Below the pieces are notes generated by a model, which saw nothing but the letters and a program-made list of their open reading frames with translations, did not search any database and was not told the DNA's origin. From positions 1 through 6,404 of the forward strand of contig JAPLXF010000081.1 of assembly GCA_026396205.1 (NCBI GenBank): a stretch of 6,404 nucleotides of DNA. The letters are read 5' to 3'. The translations under genes and the position numbers were made by a program. Positions 1 through 5,784 of the stretch are shown here, piece by piece; positions within the stretch are counted from its first letter, which is position 1; each line of letters begins with the position of its first letter. Source of the DNA: Candidatus Moraniibacteriota bacterium (GTDB taxonomy: Bacteria; Patescibacteriota; Minisyncoccia; Moranbacterales; UBA2206).

Positions 1-51
1 CCGCCTTGGTGGGAAAAATAGAGTCAAGAGCTTGCTCGGGGGTTAATACTG

Positions 52-1482
52 TTAATTCTTTTTCAAATTAAACTGTAGATCTTTGATTAAAGTCGTGTCT
101 TGGACAATATCCCCGTCCTTGGTTTTGAGATGAATTTTAACCGGAACTTCGCCGACGCCCGATTGTTTTTGAATCAGCAAGCGGTAATCTTCCGGTTTGA
201 TATTTTCCGGAAGTTCGTATTTTATCATGCCATTGGTTTCCCGGCCGATGATGACATCAACTTTAACTCCGAAATAAGTCTTGCCGAATTCTTCGCCGAT
301 ACTGGGATAGCCAATCATCTTGCGTTCCAAGAAATTAGAGCCTTTGGCCGCGTAAATTCGCAAATAAGTATGGTAATCGCTGGTCCGCCAATCGCCGTAA
401 GGCGCTGTATGCTTGTAATTTATATTTAAAGTTACCGTCGGCTTGGCTTGGGTGAAATCCACTTCATATTCAAAAGATCTTTTGATGTAATAATCCGATT
501 TCATAGCTCCCATATTGGCATCCACCAGCATCAGAAAATCTCCGCCCCAAGTATCCGCCACTTTGCCATCCCAATAAACGGTTTCCACCAGCTTTTGCAG
601 TTCCGGATCGGCAAAATTTATCATTATATTTTTATTTTTCAGTTCATTGTGGGCCATCTCGGCTATTTTGGTCATATTGCCGATTGAAAAAAGCTTTTCG
701 ATGATAACCGGAGTCATTTTGCGCAGCACTTCTTTGCGCGCTTGGGTATCAATTTCCGGATTCATAATGTAAGCTTTTTCCACTTTTTCTTCCAATTTCA
801 AAACGGCATTTTCGCTGTTATATTCTTCCGGATAGCCCGGAACGGTAATCGGCCCGGTTAATTTAAGCACGGCCAATAGAACATCCGAATTAACGGCTAT
901 CACTCCGTCAAAAGCATTATTGCCGCCGGCCAAGCGATAGAAATATTTGGCCTTTTCCACATTGGTCGGGAAATTGGGAGAAAAATTGGAATCCCGAAAT
1001 TTCCAATTTTTAACGCTCAATAATCTTTTGAAAGGATATGGCGCGGGTACATTGGCAGTAATTCTTTGGTCCAAAAGATTGGCATCTTCAAAAAAACTGG
1101 AAGTAACTGCGCCATTTTTGATTTTGATAATGGCGTATTGCCCTAAAAAACCTCCGCCGGGGCGCAATTCCATATTATTCTGGAGCAGAATCAAAAAGCG
1201 CCTTTCTACATTGTCCTGCGCGGTGAATTTTTGCACCAAAGTATTGACGACTTCCAATTCTTTTTTAACATCCGGTTCAATGGCCAAAAGCTGGGCGGCT
1301 TTGCTCAAAGCGGAAAAAGAAGAGAGAAGGATGGATTTCTTGGTAAGTTTTCCCGACATAAAAAGACCGGTAACAATCAGCACCAGAGAAACAACCACCA
1401 CGACAATGCCGGTGATAATTAAATTTCTTTTGGTCGAAAATTTCCAGATGTAATATTTAACCGCGTCCATATTTATGCGCAT
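52..1482 (-). CDS. DUF4012 domain-containing membrane-anchored protein
   Basis: 476 aa protein with a short basic N-terminus, one membrane helix at about residues 20-42, and a large domain expected outside the membrane. The DUF4012 signature is clear: 'NNMELRPGGGFLGQY' at 102-116, 'KFRDSNFSPNFPTN' at 161-174, and a 'FDGVIAVNSDVL' segment at 191-202. The tail (about 330-476) includes 'DWRTSDYHTYLRIY', which also looks like the usual C-terminal part of these proteins. DUF4012 proteins are common in CPR bacteria and Actinobacteria, often near polysaccharide genes. Their biochemical role is unknown; a link to envelope or exopolysaccharide assembly is inference. It is somewhat short for the family but looks complete. 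It is the second gene of a minus-strand pair. With the ATG at 1482 it overlaps the upstream glycosyltransferase by 10 bases. The in-frame ATG at 1470 (Met5) would leave a 2-base gap instead. Neither start has a Shine-Dalgarno site, so translation is probably coupled to the gene before it. Confidence 0.88.
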   Translation of the reverse strand: MRINMDAVKYYIWKFSTKRNLIITGIVVVVVSLVLIVTGLFMSGKLTKKSILLSSFSALSKAAQLLAIEPDVKKELEVVNTLVQKFTAQDNVERRFLILLQNNMELRPGGGFLGQYAIIKIKNGAVTSSFFEDANLLDQRITANVPAPYPFKRLLSVKNWKFRDSNFSPNFPTNVEKAKYFYRLAGGNNAFDGVIAVNSDVLLAVLKLTGPITVPGYPEEYNSENAVLKLEEKVEKAYIMNPEIDTQARKEVLRKMTPVIIEKLFSIGNMTKIAEMAHNELKNKNIMINFADPELQKLVETVYWDGKVADTWGGDFLMLVDANMGAMKSDYYIKRSFEYEVDFTQAKPTVTLNINYKHTAPYGDWRTSDYHTYLRIYAAKGSNFLERKMIGYPSIGEEFGKTYFGVKVDVIIGRETNGMIKYELPENIKPEDYRLLIQKQSGVGEVPVKIHLKTKDGDIVQDTTLIKDLQFNLKKN

Positions 1483-2645
1483 AGTATTTTTTGTATTAGA
1501 TTAATTGATTTATTCCAGCTGAAATTTTCCGCTCTTTTTTTATTAATTAAACCCTTCTCTTTTAGCAAAAAAGAGCTGTTAGATATCTCCAAGATTTTTT
1601 CCGCCAAACTTTCAGCGGAAATTTTTTCCGAATAAATTCCGCCGTCTCCCAGATACTTCCGATTATTCTCCCGATTAAAACAAATGACGGGCAAGCCCGC
1701 CCCCATATATTGTAGAATTTTTCCGCTAGCTTGTCTAGTAGTTGAATCCTTGGGATCAATCCCGATGTCGCTGGCATTTAAAATTTGCGGCAAATCAAAA
1801 TAGTTCAGAGGATGAATCAGCCGGATGCTCTTGGCCAGATTATTATTTTTCACGAATATTTCCGCGTTTTCTATGGGAAAGCCGGCGATAATAAAATAAA
1901 AATTTTCCGATTTTTCCAGAACTTTTTTTATGGCTTCAAAAAGATAAGCCGTTCCTTTGTTAGGCACCAAAGCGCCGGTATACGCGATAATTATTTTATC
2001 CAGCGGCAGTTCCAGTTCTTTTTTTGATTCAATTTTTTCCGGCAGATGGGAATAATAATCCAAATTGACGCCGTCTAAAACCGTTTCCACCTCCCCATTT
2101 TTTCTGATTTTTTGAATTTCTTCCGAATTTTCCCAAGAGCTGGCAACGGCAAAATCCCCCAGATTATCTATCCAAGTTTCTATTTTCTTAAAAAAATTTA
2201 AAAGCAATCCCCCACCCAAATAGTTATGCGAAACCATCTCTTTGGTCAGACTGCCGTGAAAATCGGCGACTAATCTTATTTTTTGCCGAAATAACAATTT
2301 TTGGACGATCCAGCCGATAAAAACTCCTTCGTGAAGATGGGCGTAAATTATTTCCGGTTTTTGCTTCTGAGTCAGATAAAAAACTTTGCGCAGCAGCAAA
2401 ATATCCAGAATAATTTTTTGCCAATCCGGGCCTGCTTCCAATTTTTTATACCAAAAAAGCAAGCGGTGGATCCGGCGGATATCCATGTTGGTTTTTACTT
2501 CGCTTTGGATATCCCGGCCGATATGATAAGTCGCAATGGTAATTTTATGCCCCAGTTTTTCCAATGCCAAAGACTCTTCCAAAATCCGGATGTGAGTGCC
2601 GCGGTCGGCGAAAAAAGGAGTAGGAGCGATAACTAATATGCGCAT
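1473..2645 (-). CDS. Family 4 (GT-B fold) glycosyltransferase
   Basis: 390 aa cytoplasmic glycosyltransferase, full length for GT4. The N-terminal acceptor domain starts 'MRILVIAPTPFFADRGTHIR' and continues with 'ALEKLGHKITI' (27-37), 'YAHLHEG' (101-107) and 'VADFHGS' (126-132). The linker 'VLDGVNLDYY' (189-198) leads into the donor domain: 'AYTGALVPNKG' (221-231), 'FIIAGFP' (251-257), 'KILQYMGAGLPVICF' (309-323) and the late 'ENFSWNKS' (373-380). The family would transfer sugar from an activated donor to a lipid or glycan acceptor; the sugar cannot be read from sequence. Odd point: the usual E-x7-E donor motif is R304-x7-Q312. The start at 2645 was chosen because it begins exactly at the first beta strand. 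An ATG at 2732 in the same frame adds 29 residues ('SDWIPACAGMT...') that are only the translation of a dispersed repeat. No good Shine-Dalgarno site is seen; an AAGG lies about 15 bases from the ATG. It precedes the DUF4012 gene with overlap. Confidence 0.9.
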   Translation of the reverse strand: MRILVIAPTPFFADRGTHIRILEESLALEKLGHKITIATYHIGRDIQSEVKTNMDIRRIHRLLFWYKKLEAGPDWQKIILDILLLRKVFYLTQKQKPEIIYAHLHEGVFIGWIVQKLLFRQKIRLVADFHGSLTKEMVSHNYLGGGLLLNFFKKIETWIDNLGDFAVASSWENSEEIQKIRKNGEVETVLDGVNLDYYSHLPEKIESKKELELPLDKIIIAYTGALVPNKGTAYLFEAIKKVLEKSENFYFIIAGFPIENAEIFVKNNNLAKSIRLIHPLNYFDLPQILNASDIGIDPKDSTTRQASGKILQYMGAGLPVICFNRENNRKYLGDGGIYSEKISAESLAEKILEISNSSFLLKEKGLINKKRAENFSWNKSINLIQKILCA

Positions 2646-2665
2646 GAAAAATAATTTATACCTTA

Positions 2666-2746
2666 TTGTCATTCCCGCGCAGGCGGGAATCCAGTCTGAT
2701 ATTTTTGGCTTATCTACTAGATTCCGGGTCAAGCCCGGAATGACAA
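2666..2746. repeat. Dispersed two-hairpin repeat (REP/MITE-like, 'WIPACAGMT' type)
   Basis: An 81-bp element bounded by 10-bp perfect inverted ends, TTGTCATTCC at 2666-2675 and GGAATGACAA at 2737-2746. Inside are two strong palindromes: ATTCCCGC-GCAG-GCGGGAAT at 2671-2690 and ATTCCGGG-TCAAG-CCCGGAAT at 2721-2741. The flanks GGAATCCAG and CTAGATTCC also pair, with one mismatch, so the whole element can fold as a nested structure. Its minus-strand translation contains 'WIPACAGMT', a well-known spurious peptide from repeats of this kind found in many bacterial genomes. It is more GC-rich than the surrounding intergenic DNA. It sits in the leader of the minus-strand glycosyltransferase gene. No transposase is in the window, so any movement would depend on functions elsewhere. 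Copies elsewhere in this genome are expected but not seen here. Confidence 0.85.
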
Positions 2747-2781
2747 AACGAATTTATCGCTAAAAAAATTCAAGCATATTC

Positions 2782-2810
2782 ATCTTACCTGAAAAAAATG
2801 CGTTTGGCAA
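2782..2810 (-). promoter_or_regulatory. Possible minus-strand promoter for the GT4-DUF4012 unit
   Basis: Read on the minus strand, TTGCCA at 2810-2805 (5 of 6 to the -35 consensus) is followed after 17 bases by TAAGAT at 2787-2782 (4 of 6 to the -10 consensus). Transcription would start near 2775 and give a leader of about 130 bases that contains the whole two-hairpin repeat. A rival -10, TATAAA at 2660-2655, lies just before the glycosyltransferase ATG but has no -35 at the right distance. The -35 shares its bases with the plus-strand promoter. Confidence 0.35.
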
Positions 2811-2832
2811 AAGCTTTTTTTATCGCTATAAT
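2804..2832 (+). promoter_or_regulatory. Sigma-70 type promoter of the plus-strand three-gene unit
   Basis: TTGGCA at 2804-2809 (5 of 6 to TTGACA), a 17-base spacer, then a perfect TATAAT at 2827-2832. This is a near-consensus housekeeping promoter. Transcription should start about 7 bases after the -10 box, near 2839-2840, which is the A of the ATG at 2840, so the mRNA would be leaderless. The spacer contains the palindrome AAAAGCTTTT at 2809-2818, which could be an operator, though A/T runs make this weak. Confidence 0.65.
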
Positions 2833-2839
2833 TCAATTA

Positions 2840-4411
2840 ATGAAGATTTTTGGAAAAACTTATAGCCGGGAAATCATATTGGTTGGAATTGCATTACTAG
2901 CTATATCATTTTGGTTCGCCTATTTTTCCGAGCCGACGGTTTTTACCGGCCGCGACCAAGGGTCATTCGCTGAAACAGCCATTCAAATTGTTAAGAATAA
3001 AAGCTTAAATTTTTCATTTCCGGTTGAAAAAGAATTTTTTAATGTATATGGTCCGGGCAAAGCGCTTAATTTTCCCGGCTTTGCTTACACCCAAGGTGGA
3101 AAATTAGCTACGCAATTTCCACTGGGCTATTCTTTGTGGCTGGCATTTTTCTATGCGATTTTCGGGCTGAAAGGTTTTGCTATCGCCAACGCGCTGACTT
3201 TTTTTATTTTTGCTTTGTTCTTTTATCTTTTGGCACGTTTGTATCTGAATTTGTATCCGGCGCTAACTGCACTTTTGCTCATTCTTTCTTCTTTTGTTTT
3301 TGCTTGGATTGTTAAATTCACTTTAAGCGAAAATCTGGCGCTGGCACTTATTTGGCCGGGACTGTATTTTTTCGCGCGATTCTATAAGGATGAGAAAAAA
3401 AGATTTCTTTCGGCGGCAATTGTATTTTTTGGGCTTTTTCTTTTTGTCCGCGTGGAAGGAATTATATTTTTATTAATTGCACTGGGAATTTTACTGGCCA
3501 GATATCAGAAAAAAATATTTTCAGCATTGGGAAAGGCCAATGCTTGGCTGATTTCTATAATTGGAGTTGTTTATATTTTGAACATTTTTATAAACCGCTA
3601 TTTTTATCTGAATTTAATCAAGAATTTGCTAAAATCCAGTTTGGTTTCTGCTAACGGCGAACAGGTTGGTTTATTTGGGGAAATGTTGAATGTCGGACAA
3701 GTTTTACTGGCTTACGGTTTGATTATTTTTATAGTAATGGGGATTGTCGGAATAATCTGGACTTTTCGGCAGAAAAACAAAGAAATTATAATCCCCTTCT
3801 TAATTATCGCTCCGACATTTTTATATCTTTTTAATCCCGGAATTTCCGACGACCATCCATGGATGCTCCGGCGGTTTGTTTTCACCTTAATTCCGATTTG
3901 TATTTTTTATACCGTCTGGTTTCTAAACAGATTTTTTCAAAAGCGCATTTTTATTTTTTATATTTTGTCTCTGCTGCTTTTTCTGACTAATCTGTCGGTT
4001 TCTATTCCCTATTTCGGATTTATTCCCCATCGAAGACTGCTTCAACAAATAGAAACCCTAAGCTATAATTTCGGAGAGAAAGATTTAATTCTGGTTGATC
4101 AGCAGGCTACTGGCGACGGCTGGTCGATGCTGGCCGGACCGCTACAGTTTATTTTTAACAAACAGGCCGCTTATTTCCTTAACCCGAACGATTTGGCTAG
4201 AATAGATAAAAGCCGGTTTAGCGGAATCTATTTCATTATTCCCGACAACAATCTGGGAATGTATCAGCAAAGCGGGTTGCTTTCCCAAATGATTCCGATG
4301 AAGGATTATCAGATTAATAATCAAGTTTTAGAATCCGAAAATGGCAGTGTAAGTTTGCCCATTTCCAAAACACTGACGGTTTTCGGGAAAATTTATAAAC
4401 TGGAGAATTAA
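2840..4411 (+). CDS. GT-C fold polytopic membrane glycosyltransferase (GT39/ArnT-like superfamily)
   Basis: 523 aa from the ATG at 2840. It has roughly 11-12 membrane helices: one at 11-29, then a run from about 93 to 386. A soluble C-terminal region of about 135 residues follows, likely outside the membrane. After helix 1 the loop carries 'TGRDQGSFAETA' (36-47). An Asp in this place is the expected catalytic base of GT-C enzymes (candidate D39). 'FPLGYSLWLAFFYAIFG' (93-109) and 'DDHPWMLRRF' (337-346) are also typical of the group. Such enzymes move a sugar from a polyprenyl-phosphate carrier to a protein, lipid or glycan on the outer face; donor and acceptor are unknown here. An in-frame ATG at 2798 adds 14 residues, but the promoter lies inside that stretch, so 2840 is preferred. 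The stop is 1 base before the next ATG, so the two genes are almost certainly co-transcribed. The call rests on topology and motifs, not on strong overall similarity. Confidence 0.82.
   Translation: MKIFGKTYSREIILVGIALLAISFWFAYFSEPTVFTGRDQGSFAETAIQIVKNKSLNFSFPVEKEFFNVYGPGKALNFPGFAYTQGGKLATQFPLGYSLWLAFFYAIFGLKGFAIANALTFFIFALFFYLLARLYLNLYPALTALLLILSSFVFAWIVKFTLSENLALALIWPGLYFFARFYKDEKKRFLSAAIVFFGLFLFVRVEGIIFLLIALGILLARYQKKIFSALGKANAWLISIIGVVYILNIFINRYFYLNLIKNLLKSSLVSANGEQVGLFGEMLNVGQVLLAYGLIIFIVMGIVGIIWTFRQKNKEIIIPFLIIAPTFLYLFNPGISDDHPWMLRRFVFTLIPICIFYTVWFLNRFFQKRIFIFYILSLLLFLTNLSVSIPYFGFIPHRRLLQQIETLSYNFGEKDLILVDQQATGDGWSMLAGPLQFIFNKQAAYFLNPNDLARIDKSRFSGIYFIIPDNNLGMYQQSGLLSQMIPMKDYQINNQVLESENGSVSLPISKTLTVFGKIYKLEN
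4402..4405 (+). promoter_or_regulatory. Shine-Dalgarno site for the surface-protein gene
   Basis: GGAG at 4402-4405 lies 7 bases before the ATG at 4413, inside the last codons of the glycosyltransferase gene (its Leu-Glu codons). It is the only convincing Shine-Dalgarno site in the window, and it supports 4413 as the start of the second gene. Confidence 0.6.
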
Positions 4412-4412
4412 T

Positions 4413-5405
4413 ATGCATTTGGATTTTTCCCGGGAAATTAAAATAACGGAAACGGAAAAAAAGCTTTATGTCAAGCTACGAGTGGCTTTATATATTTTAG
4501 CCGTAATTACTTATGGCTGGTTGGGATTTTCCATTCTTTTTCCGACCGCCTATTTCACTTTTTCGTTTCCCAATCCCGATTCTACCAAAAACACCATTAT
4601 TAATCCGCGGGAAGAAAACGGAAATATTATCCAGAAAGGAAATGTGGAGACGGGAAAAAAATATAAGTTCGACGCCGCTTTGATTGGCAATTATACCAAA
4701 GCTGTCGTCAGTTTTGATTTGAACAATAAATCAGCGTCGGTTGAAAAAGGGACGGTAACGTTGCGCAAATCTTACCAAGACTTTTTCTATCCGGAAGGTG
4801 AACCGCTAGATTATGCCGACCGCTATGTGAATACCAACATAAAAATCAGCGGAACGCTGGGTTCCTATGGCGAAGCCGTTTATATTCTGGCCGACGGCAA
4901 AAGCTATCCGATAAACAGCACTCGGACCTTTGTGGCTCAAGGCTACTCATGGGATGATGTAAAACCGATTGATGCCGATACGCTGGCCAATTATGAGAAG
5001 CAAAGTCTGTTTACTTTGCAAAGTCCGCATCCTAACGACACGCTGCTTCTAGATGATCAGGGGCGTTGGTATTTAATTAAAGATGAAAAAAAGTATCCGA
5101 TTTCCAATGTTAAATCCTTAGATCGCAGTCCGATTGCAGTTTCGACAGCCAGTTTGACAACTGAAGAATCCTGCCAACTAACCAAGCAAACACTAACTAA
5201 AAGAACTTATGTCTGTGAAATTCCGCTGGAAAAATTCCAGGATCTTTTAGGAATGGATTATGAATTTTCTTTTGAGTTAGGCAACACCGCTAAAATCGAT
5301 AATTTAAACATTGCTTTTCGGAGAGAAACCAGCTGGGCCAACTTCCGCTTAAAAATAAGTGAAACTCTGACTAGAATTAAAAACAACTATGGCTATGCTC
5401 AATAA
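4413..5405 (+). CDS. Membrane-anchored extracytoplasmic protein with paired Y-P-I repeats, function unknown
   Basis: 330 aa. A charged cytoplasmic N-terminus (1-21) precedes one membrane helix at about 22-48; the remaining ~280 residues should lie outside. Two related segments occur 62 residues apart: 'VYILADGKSYPI' (156-167), followed by 'FVAQGYSWDDV', and 'RWYLIKDEKKYPI' (218-230). They share Y-[IL]-x-x-D-x-K-x-Y-P-I. Short repeats of this general kind occur, to my knowledge, in large surface proteins of CPR bacteria, but I cannot name a domain. The segment at 75-120 ('GKKYKFDAALIGNY...') looks beta-rich. The only two cysteines, C254 and C268, could form a disulfide outside the cell. The start is backed by GGAG 7 bases upstream. 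It follows the GT-C gene by 1 base and overlaps the next gene by 17 bases (or 11 if that starts at 5395). Position next to a GT-C enzyme suggests it may be that enzyme's acceptor or partner; this is inference only. Confidence 0.85.
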   Translation: MHLDFSREIKITETEKKLYVKLRVALYILAVITYGWLGFSILFPTAYFTFSFPNPDSTKNTIINPREENGNIIQKGNVETGKKYKFDAALIGNYTKAVVSFDLNNKSASVEKGTVTLRKSYQDFFYPEGEPLDYADRYVNTNIKISGTLGSYGEAVYILADGKSYPINSTRTFVAQGYSWDDVKPIDADTLANYEKQSLFTLQSPHPNDTLLLDDQGRWYLIKDEKKYPISNVKSLDRSPIAVSTASLTTEESCQLTKQTLTKRTYVCEIPLEKFQDLLGMDYEFSFELGNTAKIDNLNIAFRRETSWANFRLKISETLTRIKNNYGYAQ

Positions 5406-5784
5406 ATTAAAGCCGAGCGAAAAATTTCTAAAGATAACTTACAAATTATTGTATGACCTGCTTTTGATCTTAGGCGCGTTTTTTATTGCATCTATGCTGG
5501 CTGATGGACTGCTGCCGGGACTGATTTCCGACCTTGTTGGACTCTGGAAAATTGCCGTGGCGATTCTTTTTAATATTGCTTTAATTGTTTTGATTGGCCG
5601 AATTTTGAATGTCAAAATAGCGGAAAAATTGAATAAAAAAATAGCCTGGCCGCTATTCATTGTTCTGGGGTTGTTGGTTATTAACAGCGTGGTAAAACTG
5701 AAAAACTTTTTAATCCTGATTATTCTTATCGCGGCTGCAGCTGCGGTTTATTATTTTTACCAATTATTTTCCGACGACGATTAG
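5389..5784 (+). CDS. Small four-helix membrane protein, function unknown
   Basis: 131 aa, mostly hydrophobic, with four likely membrane helices at about 19-38, 52-70, 87-101 and 105-124. A lysine-rich cytoplasmic-type N-terminus and the loop 'NVKIAEKLNKKIAWP' (74-88) lie between helices. The tail ends in an acidic 'SDDD' after an alanine-rich last helix. No catalytic motif is visible and I do not recognise a family. It could be a membrane partner of the GT-C enzyme, a small channel-like or flippase accessory protein, or a structural subunit. The start at 5389 gives 'MAML...' and a 17-base overlap with the preceding gene; the ATG at 5395 (Met3) is equally possible. Neither has a Shine-Dalgarno site, so translation is probably by coupling. 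The TAG stop overlaps the TAA stop of the convergent glycosyltransferase gene by 4 bases. Confidence 0.78.
   Translation: MAMLNKLKPSEKFLKITYKLLYDLLLILGAFFIASMLADGLLPGLISDLVGLWKIAVAILFNIALIVLIGRILNVKIAEKLNKKIAWPLFIVLGLLVINSVVKLKNFLILIILIAAAAAVYYFYQLFSDDD

Larger units (their letters stand above)
2753..2836. repeat. Imperfect direct repeat in the divergent promoter region
   Basis: TTTATCGCTA occurs at 2753-2762 and again at 2819-2828, 66 bases apart. Each copy is followed after a short variable A/T spacer by AATTCAA (2767-2773 and 2830-2836). The right copy contains the plus-strand -10 box TATAAT at 2827-2832; in the left copy the equivalent bases do not form a good -10. It could be a duplicated operator or promoter remnant, or a chance match in AT-rich DNA. 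Confidence 0.4.

Noticed and set aside
1..51. Small hairpin GAGC-AA-GCTC near the left edge as a terminator for the DUF4012 gene
   Set aside because: The stem is four base pairs with a two-base loop and no T-run follows on the minus strand.
100..1453. Plus-strand open frames opposite the DUF4012 gene (100-429, 448-687, 947-1453)
   Set aside because: They lie antisense to a well-supported gene, show no domain or membrane pattern of their own, and have no promoter or ribosome site. They are shadows of minus-strand codons.
1562..2636. Other open frames across the GT4 gene on both strands (for example 1785-2027 and 2301-2636 plus; 1562-1777 and 2224-2424 minus)
   Set aside because: All overlap the GT4 coding sequence, which has clear family motifs along its length; the alternatives have none.
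2798..2839. Start of the GT-C protein at the ATG at 2798
   Set aside because: The 14 extra codons contain the -35, spacer and -10 of a near-consensus promoter, there is no ribosome site before 2798, and the protein beginning at 2840 has a normal short N-terminus before helix 1. Not excluded, only less likely.
5729..5757. Hairpin GCGGC-TGCA-GCTGC with a following T-rich stretch as a plus-strand terminator
   Set aside because: It lies before the stop codon of the four-helix protein gene, needs a G-T pair, and the bases are explained by a run of alanine codons in the last helix. The hairpin at 5816-5838 fits better.
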